Source: Alkalihalobacillus deserti (lineage in GTDB: Bacteria; Bacillota; Bacilli; Bacillales; Bacillaceae_D). Taken from it: a DNA stretch of 61,120 bases. Shown piece by piece: positions 10,564-19,330 of the stretch (its first letter is position 1; the number at the start of each line of letters is the position of its first letter). The notes under the pieces were generated by a model. It was not told the origin of the DNA. It saw nothing but the letters and a program-made list of their open reading frames with translations, and made no database searches. Location of the stretch: NCBI RefSeq assembly GCF_020734105.1, contig NZ_JAJAFR010000019.1:1-61120 (forward strand), given 5' to 3'. The position numbers were made by a program, and so were the translations under genes.

Positions 10564-11340
10564 TTATTCACGTCCTAACGAGTTTTTTTCGTAAATCATC
10601 TGTAAACCTTTTAATGTTAAAAATGGCTCAATGACATCAATTGTCTCTGACTCAGAGGCAATTAACGTAGCAAGTCCACCTGTTGCGATAACGGTAGGAT
10701 TTTCATCGGATAGAGATTTCATTCGTTTTACGATTCCATCAACTTGACCAACATAACCGTAATAAATGCCCGCTTGCATCGCATGAACCGTGTTGGTCCC
10801 CAAAATATTTTTCGGCTTAGCAATTTCAATCCTAGGTAATTTCGATGCTTTTGTGTACAAGGCTTCTGTTGAAATTGAGATACCTGGAGCAATAGCACCA
10901 CCCATATATTGTCTGTTTTCGTTTACGTAACAGTAAGTCGTGGCTGTTCCAAAATCGACGATAATGAGGGGCGCTCCGTAGAGTTGAATCGCCGCTACTG
11001 CATTGACAATACGATCAGCTCCGACTTCCCGTGGATTATCATATTTCACATTAAGCCCTGTCTTTATACCAGGACCAATGACCATCGGCTTTATATTAAA
11101 GTATATTTTACACATTTGCTCTAACACAAACATAATGGGCGGAACAACAGATGATATAATAATTCCTTCTATTGCATCAAAGGATAAATCCTCATATGCA
11201 AATAAACTCTTGATCGACATAGCCCATTCATCTTCGGTTTTTTGTCTGCTCGTAGCCATTCTCCAGTGATATTTCAACTCTTTTTCTTCATATACACCTA
11301 AGGAAATGTTTGAATTTCCTACATCCACTACCAATATCAT
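10564..11340 (-). CDS. coaX: Type III pantothenate kinase
   Basis: First step of coenzyme A synthesis: phosphorylates pantothenate. It has ASKHA-fold motifs: the phosphate-1 loop [20 protein letters not shown]-like [11 protein letters not shown], and [10 protein letters not shown] start at the ATG at 11340 because GGGGGGG is 6 bp upstream; the frame also opens with a TTG six bases earlier. It is cotranscribed with hslO. Confidence 0.94.
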   Translation of the reverse strand: MILVVDVGNSNISLGVYEEKELKYHWRMATSRQKTEDEWAMSIKSLFAYEDLSFDAIEGIIISSVVPPIMFVLEQMCKIYFNIKPMVIGPGIKTGLNVKYDNPREVGADRIVNAVAAIQLYGAPLIIVDFGTATTYCYVNENRQYMGGAIAPGISISTEALYTKASKLPRIEIAKPKNILGTNTVHAMQAGIYYGYVGQVDGIVKRMKSLSDENPTVIATGGLATLIASESETIDVIEPFLTLKGLQMIYEKNSLGRE

Positions 11341-11368
11341 ATGCAACCCCCCCTCTCTATTGGAAATG

Positions 11369-11392
11369 AAAAAGGTTGGTTTAAACCTTTTT
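11369..11392 (-). other. Small inverted repeat in the coaX leader
   Basis: An AAAAGGTTTAAACC-type inverted repeat with a T-rich flank lies between the ftsH terminator and coaX. It may be a weak second terminator for ftsH or part of the coaX 5' leader; neither can be decided from sequence. Confidence 0.35.
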
Positions 11393-11475
11393 TATTTTTC
11401 TTCCAAAGGTTTTTTACTTCTCCATTATAAATCAACTCAAATAAAAACGATTGATATTTGCTTTTTGTTGCAACC

Positions 11476-11503
11476 AAAAGGGATGTCGAAAAACGACATC
11501 CCC
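11476..11503 (-). terminator. ftsH terminator
   Basis: A perfect 9-bp stem GGGATGTCG/CGACATCCC with a 5-nt loop is followed by TTTT on the minus strand, 8 bp after the ftsH stop. The T-run is short. Confidence 0.7.
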
Positions 11504-11510
11504 ATAGGTA

Positions 11511-13514
11511 TTATTCATCTTTTTTCTTTTCATCCGTTGAAGGTTGCTCATCCTTTTTTTCAGTTGAATCATCAGCATTCACATCATCCTTTTTAGAATG
11601 GATGTTCACCTTAAGATCTGCATCTGAAGTTGAATTATTTCCTTCTAGGTGGTGTTTGGTTGTGTGATGATTTTCAGGAAGCTTTCCTTCATTGATTAAC
11701 GACTTGATTTGTTCAGCATCAAGTGTTTCAATCTTCATTAACGTCTCTGCAACAAGATCTAAGCTTGCTTTGTTCTCAATTAGAATTTGCTTACAACGCT
11801 CATAACATTCTTTAATGATATGTTGTACTTCTAAGTCAATTTCATGAGCAAACGCTTCACTATAGTTCTGTTCATTTTGAATATCTCGACCTAAGAAAAC
11901 TTGACCGCCTGAATTTCCAGAGCCAAACTGCATTGGGCCGATTTTATCACTCATTCCATATTCCATTACCATTTTACGAGCGATACTAGTAGCACGTTGG
12001 AAGTCATTGTGAGCCCCTGTACTTACTTCACCGAACTGGACTTCCTCAGCTACACGACCACCAAGCAATCCAATAATTTTATCAAGTAGTTCAGGCTTGG
12101 TCATAAAGTAACGATCTTCTTTAGGTAGCATAACGGCATAACCACCAGCCATTCCCCTTGGAACAATCGTTACTTTATGCACCATATCAGCACTCTCGAG
12201 TTTCACACCTACAACTGTATGCCCAGCTTCATGCCAAGCCACAATTTTCTTTTCTTTTGGAGATATAACACGGCTCTTTTTCGCAGGACCGGCAATAACA
12301 CGGTCAATTGCTTCTTCAACATGAATCATATTAACTTTTGTTTTATCGTTTCTTGCTGCAATTAAAGCTGCTTCATTTAATAAATTCTCAAGGTCGGCAC
12401 CTGAAAAGCCTGGTGTACGTTCTGCAATTGCTCTTAAATTTACATCTTCGTCTAGTGGTTTATTACTAGCATGTACCTTTAAGACATCTTCACGTCCATT
12501 CACATCTGGACGATTAACTTGAATTTGACGGTCAAAACGACCTGGACGTAAAAGAGCTGGGTCTAGAACGTCAGCACGGTTAGTCGCAGCGATGATAATG
12601 ATTCCTTCATTTGCACTGAAACCATCCATCTCAACTAATAACTGGTTTAATGTCTGTTCACGTTCATCATGCCCACCACCAAGACCTGCTCCACGTTGAC
12701 GGCCGACGGCATCAATTTCATCAATGAATATGATACATGGTGCATTTTTCTTTGCATTTTCAAATAAATCACGAACACGGGATGCCCCGACACCGACAAA
12801 CATCTCAACGAAATCTGAACCACTTATCGAGAAGAACGGCACTCCAGATTCACCTGCAACAGCACGTGCAAGTAATGTCTTACCAGTACCAGGAGGTCCT
12901 ACTAATAGAACACCCTTTGGAATACGAGCACCAATGGCAGAGAATTTTCGCGGATCTTTTAGAAATTCTACTACTTCAACAAGCTCTTGTTTCTCTTCAT
13001 CGGCCCCAGCTACATCTTTAAACTTAGCTTTCTTCTTATCATCACTCACCAACTTGGCTTTACTTTTACCAAAGTTCATCACACGGCCACCGCCGCCTTG
13101 AGCTTGACTCAACAAGAAGAAGAATAAAATAAAGATAATAATGAAAGGTATAATAGATGTAAAGAATGTAACCCAGCCACTTGTTTCGTCAGCTGGTTGA
13201 ACATCTACAGCCAGTGGCACTCCATCTGGTCCTTGTGCATTAGCTAGTAAATCAGCCGTTTGTTCACTTCTTAACACATATGTCTCAAAAAACTCATCTT
13301 CAGCTTGGTCAGTAAATTGTCCACGTACTAAGTAAACTTGACGGTCTGGTTTAACGGCAAGTTCACGAACCTCCCCACGCTCAAGTCTTTCTGTCAGTTG
13401 TGTATACGTCACACTTTCTGTCTCAGTTTGATCAGAACTAAATACATTTACAATCCCAATAATTACAAGAAAGATAAGTAAATAAAAAATGGTGTTACGG
13501 AATATACGATTCAT
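11511..13514 (-). CDS. ftsH: ATP-dependent membrane zinc protease FtsH
   Basis: A hexameric membrane-anchored AAA+ protease that degrades damaged membrane and regulatory proteins; in B. subtilis it is needed for sporulation and stress resistance. Membrane helices lie at about 7-26 and 116-137, flanking an extracellular domain. The Walker A motif GPPGTGKT is at 206-213, Walker B IIFIDEID at 261-268, the second region of homology follows, and the zinc site HEAGH is at 428-432. The hydrophilic, charged C-terminal tail (about 625-667) is variable in the family. It starts with ATG after GGGAGGAGG. Confidence 0.98.
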   Translation of the reverse strand: MNRIFRNTIFYLLIFLVIIGIVNVFSSDQTETESVTYTQLTERLERGEVRELAVKPDRQVYLVRGQFTDQAEDEFFETYVLRSEQTADLLANAQGPDGVPLAVDVQPADETSGWVTFFTSIIPFIIIFILFFFLLSQAQGGGGRVMNFGKSKAKLVSDDKKKAKFKDVAGADEEKQELVEVVEFLKDPRKFSAIGARIPKGVLLVGPPGTGKTLLARAVAGESGVPFFSISGSDFVEMFVGVGASRVRDLFENAKKNAPCIIFIDEIDAVGRQRGAGLGGGHDEREQTLNQLLVEMDGFSANEGIIIIAATNRADVLDPALLRPGRFDRQIQVNRPDVNGREDVLKVHASNKPLDEDVNLRAIAERTPGFSGADLENLLNEAALIAARNDKTKVNMIHVEEAIDRVIAGPAKKSRVISPKEKKIVAWHEAGHTVVGVKLESADMVHKVTIVPRGMAGGYAVMLPKEDRYFMTKPELLDKIIGLLGGRVAEEVQFGEVSTGAHNDFQRATSIARKMVMEYGMSDKIGPMQFGSGNSGGQVFLGRDIQNEQNYSEAFAHEIDLEVQHIIKECYERCKQILIENKASLDLVAETLMKIETLDAEQIKSLINEGKLPENHHTTKHHLEGNNSTSDADLKVNIHSKKDDVNADDSTEKKDEQPSTDEKKKDE

Positions 13515-13549
13515 CCTTGACCTCCTCCCACGACAATACAGCTTTGTTT

Positions 13550-13578
13550 ATCGTATCAAACTTTTGTTTTGTTAACAA
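13550..13578 (-). promoter_or_regulatory. ftsH promoter (sigma A)
   Basis: TTGTTA (13578-13573) and TACGAT (13555-13550) are separated by 17 bp. The -35 lies 4 bp after the hpt stop codon, so ftsH can be expressed apart from tilS-hpt. Confidence 0.6.
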
Positions 13579-13581
13579 ATA

Positions 13582-14124
13582 TTAACTCTCATAGATCTCA
13601 GGTTTTAAAATGCCAATGTAAGGCAAATTGCGATATCGTTCAGCATAGTCTAAGCCATATCCTACAACAAAAGCATCTGGTACCGTAAAACCAGTAATAT
13701 CTGGTACTAAATCAACTTTACGACCTTTAGGTTTATCTAAGAGGGTAACAATCTTCACAGACTTCGCTTTACGATAATGGAAAAGTTTCACGAGGTAGCT
13801 AAGCGTTAGACCACTATCAATTATATCCTCTAAGATGACAACATCTCTACCTTCGACGGATGTATCTAAATCCTTTACAATCTTAACTTCTCCAGAAGAA
13901 ACCGTTTCGGATCCATAGCTTGATACATCCATAAAATCCATTTCAATATGCGTATCAATGCGTTTTATAAGATCGCCCATAAAAGGCATTGCACCTTTTA
14001 GCACACCTATTATTAGAGGGAACTTCCCTTCATACTCTTTTGTAATTTGTTTTCCTAGTTCTCTACATTTAGCCTGAATTTCTTCTTCAGAAATAAGTAC
14101 TTCTTTAATTTCTTCCTTTATCAA
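13582..14124 (-). CDS. hpt: Hypoxanthine-guanine phosphoribosyltransferase
   Basis: Salvages hypoxanthine and guanine to IMP and GMP using PRPP. The PRPP-binding motif is [17 protein letters not shown], with [10 protein letters not shown] and the base-binding [19 protein letters not shown]. The 180-residue protein starts with TTG after an AGGAGG site spaced 9 bp. It follows tilS and precedes ftsH, as in B. subtilis. Confidence 0.96.
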   Translation of the reverse strand: MIKEEIKEVLISEEEIQAKCRELGKQITKEYEGKFPLIIGVLKGAMPFMGDLIKRIDTHIEMDFMDVSSYGSETVSSGEVKIVKDLDTSVEGRDVVILEDIIDSGLTLSYLVKLFHYRKAKSVKIVTLLDKPKGRKVDLVPDITGFTVPDAFVVGYGLDYAERYRNLPYIGILKPEIYES

Positions 14125-14149
14125 TTAAATTAACCTCCTACTTTTTCGG

Positions 14150-15538
14150 TCAACCATCACGACGTTCACATGATATCACTAAGACTTTTTCCGTGCGATG
14201 ATCAATGTTAGCGAGCTTCGATCTGTGTAAGAAAGGTACCCATAACACTTCTCCCTTGCTATCAACAAGGAGAGGCCAAGACTCACGTTCTTGTTTAGAG
14301 ATCTTGCGGTCAATAAATAGTCGTCCTATTTTTTTTGTTCCTTCCATTCCTCTACAAGCCATTCGATCCTGTGGTTGTTTAAAACGAACAAGAAGAGGTT
14401 CAACAATTTTTTTATAATCTAAAACAATTTGATGACGACTTTCCACTAAATGAACGTTTTCGGTTACATATGTATCTATTTCCCATCTTGCCAGCTTTAT
14501 CCTGCCTGGAATTGTAAGAATTTGAGCTTGTTCTTCCATCCTATTCATTAAACCCAGTGAAAAATGACAAAGATCATATTCTCTTCTTACTAATAACGTG
14601 TTGGACAAGTGAAGCTCGGCTGTTGTTTTCTGGCGTTGCAGCACGTTTAGCACTTGTTCAATATGTATAGACGTAATAAATGGGGAATTTTTCCCGTAAA
14701 GATAACTTAATATTAGATGAATCACTCTTCTTTGTAAAGCGACGCCTATACGTAGAAAGGTTATACGCGAAATTGTAACGTTTCGTTCACTTTTTCGGAT
14801 AATAATTGCAGGTATTTTATTTTCAGCCTCTGCCATCAAGTAGTCGTGGTCATCACTAGCCCATTCATTTTGCCTCTGCATGTGAAGATGGATATTTGGG
14901 TTTTCCTTCTTTAAGAAGGGCAAGACCTCTTTACGAAAGCGATTCCTTGTATACGTAGAAGAATAATTGCTTAAATCTTGTCGTGGGCTTATAGAAGCTT
15001 CTCTACAATATTGCTCTATTTTCTCTTTCGTTATTCCTAAAAACGGGCGAATTATAAATCCATTTCCTAACTTACGCTTAGCTGGAATTCCAAATGTATG
15101 GAGTGGCACAGTTCCTCGAACCATTTTCATCAACATTGTTTCGATTTGATCATCACCATGATGACCTGTCACCAGCTTATTATTAGAACACTGAAGAAGT
15201 TCAGCAAACCAAAGGTAGCGTAGCTCTCTTGCTGCAAATTGAGTTCCTATATTTTTATCCTTTGCATATCCTTTTACATCAACTCGTTTTTCAAGAAATT
15301 GAATTTTGTGATCCAGGCAAAACTGCTTGACATAGGTAGCATCGGTATCTGCCTCTTCCCCTCTTAGTTGATGGTGAACATGACAAGCAACGAGCTCAAT
15401 TTGATCTAGATCTTTTCTTGACCACAGATAATGAAGAAGGGCCATGGAGTCAGGTCCTCCTGACACAGCAACAAACAGAGTATCTCCTTTTTCAATTAAC
15501 TGATGGTTTTGAATGAAATTATGTACGTCTGCTTTCAT
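14150..15538 (-). CDS. tilS: tRNA(Ile)-lysidine synthetase
   Basis: Modifies C34 of the CAU-anticodon tRNA-Ile to lysidine, changing both decoding and charging. The PP-loop ATPase motif is LFVAVSGGPDSMALLHYL. The N-terminal domain also has RELRYLWF, TGHHGDDQIETMLM and RNRFRKEVLP. The C-terminal domain is longer and weakly conserved, as usual. I start at the ATG at 15538 (462 residues); the frame extends to 15616, but that part lies inside the upstream exporter gene. The start overlaps that gene by 20 bp. Confidence 0.94.
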   Translation of the reverse strand: MKADVHNFIQNHQLIEKGDTLFVAVSGGPDSMALLHYLWSRKDLDQIELVACHVHHQLRGEEADTDATYVKQFCLDHKIQFLEKRVDVKGYAKDKNIGTQFAARELRYLWFAELLQCSNNKLVTGHHGDDQIETMLMKMVRGTVPLHTFGIPAKRKLGNGFIIRPFLGITKEKIEQYCREASISPRQDLSNYSSTYTRNRFRKEVLPFLKKENPNIHLHMQRQNEWASDDHDYLMAEAENKIPAIIIRKSERNVTISRITFLRIGVALQRRVIHLILSYLYGKNSPFITSIHIEQVLNVLQRQKTTAELHLSNTLLVRREYDLCHFSLGLMNRMEEQAQILTIPGRIKLARWEIDTYVTENVHLVESRHQIVLDYKKIVEPLLVRFKQPQDRMACRGMEGTKKIGRLFIDRKISKQERESWPLLVDSKGEVLWVPFLHRSKLANIDHRTEKVLVISCERRDG

Positions 15539-16007
15539 AGCGCTGTCCAATCCCCCCTTTACCAATTGAGAATATGGATAATGCAAACACAAGTCCTGCT
15601 GCAATTGCACCCGCACGGAGCATCGTCTCCACTCCTAGTTGAATTCCATTTAAGTAATCACCTTCAACAAAGGCAAGCATCGTAAAGTAGGCTTTACTAC
15701 CTGGCACCAATGGAATGATTGCTGGAATACTAAACGTCGTAACTGGAACACGGTATTTTTTAGCAAGCAGATGCGAAAATGTCGCACAAACGAGTGAGGC
15801 AACGGCTGTTGCAAATACATCAGACATCCCATATGTAGGTAAAGTGGAATAAATAAACCAAGCAAGAGATCCAATAACCCCGCCAATCCATAACACACGG
15901 TTTGGCACATTAAATATAACGCCAAATGCTACCGTTGCAGCAAAACAAAAGATAAGCTCCAATATCATACTAGATCCTCCTAAATGTCTCTGTCTAATAA
16001 GAGACAA
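15519..16007 (-). CDS. Threonine/serine exporter family protein, small subunit (YjjB-like)
   Basis: A 162-residue integral membrane protein with about five helices: residues 15-34, 37-55, 60-85, 95-115 and 125-148. It fits the short half of split ThrE-type exporters (YjjB/DUF3815), with the family-like TFSIPAIIPLVPGSKAYFTML. It probably works with the YjjP-like protein encoded about 540 bp upstream at 16545-17297. Neither gene is in the B. subtilis order here. The transported substrate cannot be read from sequence. Confidence 0.8.
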   Translation of the reverse strand: MSLIRQRHLGGSSMILELIFCFAATVAFGVIFNVPNRVLWIGGVIGSLAWFIYSTLPTYGMSDVFATAVASLVCATFSHLLAKKYRVPVTTFSIPAIIPLVPGSKAYFTMLAFVEGDYLNGIQLGVETMLRAGAIAAGLVFALSIFSIGKGGIGQRYESRRT

Positions 16008-16544
16008 TGGCTCAGCTAGCCTGCTACTTTAAGCGCATAAACAAATATCAAAAACATAACAGCTAATCAACCAAGGCCAAATCTATAAATTGCCGATAGT
16101 CCATATCTCTTCCATAAAATACTTTTCTATTTGTTCTTTATAAACTTTGCTTCATTATTTTGCTCTATGTAATAAATAATTATAACTGAAATGACAATAA
16201 GTAACCAAACACTATCTAAAAATTGATTATCCCATTAAATGTCCTAGCACTAAAAAAGATTAACGATACCTATACGTTATCAAAAAATGATATTCTCATT
16301 CTTACTATTTCCCTTCAAACATAAAAACTACTATTCTTATTCGTTGAACTTTATTTATACAAAGCGGCAAAAATAAAAGCCCCTTTAAGAGCGTGTTCAA
16401 AAAGGTACTCTATAAGACTTGCAATAGCTCCGTTCGCTACTCGTCTTACTATGAGAAACCCACTCATAGTGAGACTTTTAAAGATGTAGCGACTACGCTT
16501 ATTGCTTCTTAGTCTGTTCAAATAGAGCACGTTCTTAAAGAACG
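16008..16544. other. 537-bp gap between the two exporter genes
   Basis: No reading frame with coding character was found. The left two-thirds is A/T-rich without clear signals. The right part (16381-16540) carries a copy of the modular intergenic repeat, given separately. The gap is unexpected, because the two halves of this exporter family are normally adjacent. Confidence 0.6.
16421..16507 (+). repeat. Modular intergenic repeat (arm-hairpin-arm), copy 1
   Basis: The left arm GCAATAGCTCCGTTCGCTAC (16421-16440) is followed by a hairpin ACTATGAG/CTCATAGT (about 16448-16469), then a right arm with TGTAGCGACTACGCTTATTG (from 16485) and TTGCTTCTTAG. The same order of parts occurs at 53375-53462. 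Confidence 0.6.
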
Positions 16545-17297
16545 CTATAAAAATAATGCTATTGCCAAGGCGATACCAGTTGCTATTGATAGGGCTGTGA
16601 TTACAGCTTCGGCTCCTCTACTTACTCCGGCGACTAAATCTCCGGACATTAAATCACGGACAGCATTCGTTAATGGTATGCCAGGTACAAGGGGCATTAA
16701 GGTTCCAATGATGACTTGATCTAGATTTTCTCCAAGACCTAAAAGTACGAGTCCAATTGCAACCGTTCCACCTAAGAACGCTGACATGAATTCTGCAAAA
16801 AATTTTACTTTCGTATAGTCTTGAAGAAAAACAATACACCAACTTGCAACAAACCCAGCCAAAAAAGCGGGTATCGTGTCGTATATATTCCCACCAAATA
16901 AATAAGAGAAGGCCCCTCCAGCAATGCCGGAGGAGAAGTGTAGTAAAAGCGATGAATAGTTCGCTGGTGCTTTGGCAATTTCCTCGAGTTTTTCAAAGGC
17001 TTGAGCACCATCTAGTTCACCACTTACAAACTCTCTTGATACTTGGTTCACAAGCGTAACCTTATTAAGATCCTGCAACCGATCATCAACGCGGATCATT
17101 TGCATGACATCGCCTTTACCTTCTTCCTCAAATGAAAGGAAAATGCCTGTAGTCGTTACGAAACTATGTACATTTTTAAACTGAGCTGATTTTGCCATCC
17201 GTTCTAACGTTTCTTCCACACGATATGTCTCGGCCCCATATGTCAGCATAATTTCGCCTGCAAGAAGGCAAATATCCATCATACGATCTGCATTCAT
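16545..17297 (-). CDS. Threonine/serine exporter family protein, large subunit (YjjP-like)
   Basis: The large half of a split ThrE-type exporter (DUF1212). A soluble N-terminal region carries the family signature MMDICLLAGEIMLTYGAETYRVEETLERMA and TTTGIFLSFEE. About five membrane helices follow (from about 115 to the end), including GTLMPLVPGIPLTNAVRDLMSGD. I start at the ATG at 17297 because GGGG is 8 bp upstream. The pair with 15519-16007 is inserted between yabT and tilS relative to B. subtilis. Amino-acid or small-acid export is inferred from the family. Confidence 0.85.
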   Translation of the reverse strand: MNADRMMDICLLAGEIMLTYGAETYRVEETLERMAKSAQFKNVHSFVTTTGIFLSFEEEGKGDVMQMIRVDDRLQDLNKVTLVNQVSREFVSGELDGAQAFEKLEEIAKAPANYSSLLLHFSSGIAGGAFSYLFGGNIYDTIPAFLAGFVASWCIVFLQDYTKVKFFAEFMSAFLGGTVAIGLVLLGLGENLDQVIIGTLMPLVPGIPLTNAVRDLMSGDLVAGVSRGAEAVITALSIATGIALAIALFL

Positions 17298-17338
17298 TCC
17301 AACAACCCCATTTATACATTTAACCAAAACTATTCTGC

Positions 17339-18337
17339 CTACATCATTTCTCCAAATAAGTATAGGATATATGCTAGTAGAAGAAAAGAGGAAAGAAGGA
17401 AGATTTCAACAAAGTAGGAAGATTTCTTTTCTCTTTTCTTCACTTGTTGTTTTTTGTTGGCTTTCACCTTCTTCGTTGTGCCTTGTCTTATCTTATCTTT
17501 TGTTGGCACATGCTTATAAGTAGAGCTTTTTGATACTGCCTTTATCATATCTTGCCTCATTTGAAGCGCATTCTCATATTTCCCCTGTAACGCTTGACTC
17601 AAAACGTCTCGATACGGCAAAAGAAGTCTTTGTTGCTCTATTTGTTGTTTAAGAAATACAATAGGCTTTTCCCCTTGCTTATCAAAACGTTCAGGGTACG
17701 CACAATTGAGCATAATCATAGCGACAGCAAACAAATCATAACTAGGTTCTGCTTTCCTGGATCCAAGTCCCCAATATCCGCGATCAAAAAACTCTGTATA
17801 TTCTTTGATTGAACGCCCGATCAGCGTTGTTCCCCCAACATCAATCCATCTAATTTTAGCTGGAGGACCGACAACAAGCACATTATCTGGTTTTAAATCA
17901 CCAAATACCCAACCGGCTGAATGAAGCCGATTTAAGTCTCCAAGAAGCTGAATCATCAAAATCCCTAACCACTCTATTCCGCGGTTTTGCATGTAATCGA
18001 TCAGTGGGTCTCCTTTTAAATATTCCATCGCATAAAATGGGAATGTTCCTTCTGATGAAACCAAATCATCGACATCTAGCAAAGAAGGTCCAAGAACTTG
18101 TCCTTGAACCTTAGAGAAATGCTTTAGAACGTTCACTTCTGACGTAATAGACATGCTATCTGAACCTACTTTTAACGCAACAAGACCGCTTGCTGACTCA
18201 GCTAAATAAACCGTTCCCGTTGCCCCTGCACCAAGTATTCTTACAATTTTATAAGGCTTGTTATGCCATTTCCCAAGGATTTTACTCCCTGATGCTAACT
18301 TACATACCGGAATCTTCGAATAGCTGTTCTTCATCAC
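17339..18337 (-). CDS. yabT: Membrane-anchored serine/threonine protein kinase YabT
   Basis: A Hanks-type kinase; B. subtilis YabT acts in sporulation and the DNA damage response and is activated by DNA. The glycine loop is GAGATGTVYLAES and the ATP lysine is in VALKVGS. The catalytic loop is FGDLKPDNVLV rather than HRDLKPEN, and the metal motif is DVG rather than DFG; the key Asp, Lys and Asn remain. A basic Lys-rich stretch (about 270-305) precedes a single C-terminal membrane helix (about 309-328). It opens with adjacent GTG and ATG codons and overlaps the end of yabS by 38 bp. Confidence 0.9.
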   Translation of the reverse strand: MMKNSYSKIPVCKLASGSKILGKWHNKPYKIVRILGAGATGTVYLAESASGLVALKVGSDSMSITSEVNVLKHFSKVQGQVLGPSLLDVDDLVSSEGTFPFYAMEYLKGDPLIDYMQNRGIEWLGILMIQLLGDLNRLHSAGWVFGDLKPDNVLVVGPPAKIRWIDVGGTTLIGRSIKEYTEFFDRGYWGLGSRKAEPSYDLFAVAMIMLNCAYPERFDKQGEKPIVFLKQQIEQQRLLLPYRDVLSQALQGKYENALQMRQDMIKAVSKSSTYKHVPTKDKIRQGTTKKVKANKKQQVKKREKKSSYFVEIFLLSSFLLLAYILYLFGEMM

Positions 18338-19040
18338 CAGCCATCAAACTCCTTCTTGAACCAGACTTCGAAAATTTCTGAAGGGCCACTTGCAGGGCAG
18401 GTCCCGTCGGAGTAATTCCACCAGATGATAGTTTCTGAAAAATGCCAGTTAACGAATTAAGTTTGGGGGACCAATCAAGTAATTTATCAATATCTTTTTT
18501 CTTACCTGGGAATGAATAAAGAGCGAAACGATTGGCTCCCATTCTTGATGTCAGACTAATAGATAAATCGGTTAACGCTTCTTGAACCATCGGCAATTTA
18601 TTTCTCATACTTGCACTTGTATCGACGAGAATAAGTACATCTAAGTTCATTGTTTCACCCAACTCATCGACGACTTCCATCACTTGTCCTCTTTTGGCCG
18701 GCGAGAGATCTTCCATCTCTTGATGCTTGCCTAAAATTTGTGTTAATTCTTTGTTTATAACACCATGAATCGTTTGAGTCATCGCCTTTCTTGTGACCAT
18801 TTGTACGGTTTGAGCTAGCTGCTTTGCATAAACAACTTGGCTCACTCCTCCTCCTGCCATGGCAATAGCTTCAACCTCTTCTATTCCTTGTTCATTTAAA
18901 TGATTACCATCTACAACACCAATTACATTTACAATAATCCCTTGCTCTCTAGCCAAAGCAGCAATTGCTATAGGGTCTTCACCTTGGTTCGAATGCCCAT
19001 CTGTTAATAATAAAATTTGCTTTAACGTACCTTTACTCAT
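18300..19040 (-). CDS. yabS: von Willebrand factor A domain protein YabS
   Basis: A 246-residue cytoplasmic protein of unknown biochemical role, found next to yabT in spore formers. The second half holds a clear vWA domain with the metal-site motif LVDTSASMRNKL and, later, SSGGITPTGPALQ. The first half has a partial vWA-like fold (ILLLTDGHSNQGEDPIAIA). The gene is probably co-expressed with the kinase gene that follows. The region upstream to spoIIE is about 290 bp. Confidence 0.88.
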   Translation of the reverse strand: MSKGTLKQILLLTDGHSNQGEDPIAIAALAREQGIIVNVIGVVDGNHLNEQGIEEVEAIAMAGGGVSQVVYAKQLAQTVQMVTRKAMTQTIHGVINKELTQILGKHQEMEDLSPAKRGQVMEVVDELGETMNLDVLILVDTSASMRNKLPMVQEALTDLSISLTSRMGANRFALYSFPGKKKDIDKLLDWSPKLNSLTGIFQKLSSGGITPTGPALQVALQKFSKSGSRRSLMAGDEEQLFEDSGM

Positions 19041-19251
19041 CTCGTGTCCCCTCCAAGTAGTCTAAATGTTACCATCATTCACTAGCCTCAGAGGTTTTAT
19101 ACGTAATGAAGGGATTTGTCGAACGATTTTAAAAAAAATCAATGACTCACAAGACGTATCTGAAAAATTAAACTCTCCCGATACTAAGATCGCCAACTAA
19201 AGCTCGCTACTCACAGAGGATGACCCTTTCTTTGCTAGCTTAATTGACAGA

Positions 19252-19290
19252 AGACGAGACGAAATGTTCTTTTTCGTTTCGTCTCAGCTA
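19252..19290 (-). terminator. Possible spoIIE terminator
   Basis: An inverted repeat GAGACGAAA/TTTCGTCTC with a loop of about 12 nt lies about 45 bp after the spoIIE stop codon. The T-run on the minus strand is poor, so termination strength is uncertain. Confidence 0.45.
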
Positions 19291-19330
19291 AAAACAATTT
19301 CACTCAAAAACGTTTAGGAGAACTAACTTC

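Noticed and set aside
19117..19123. A perfect TGTCGAA Spo0A box upstream of yabS
   Set aside because: It is a single 7-mer with no partner 10 bp away and no matching promoter, so chance is likely.
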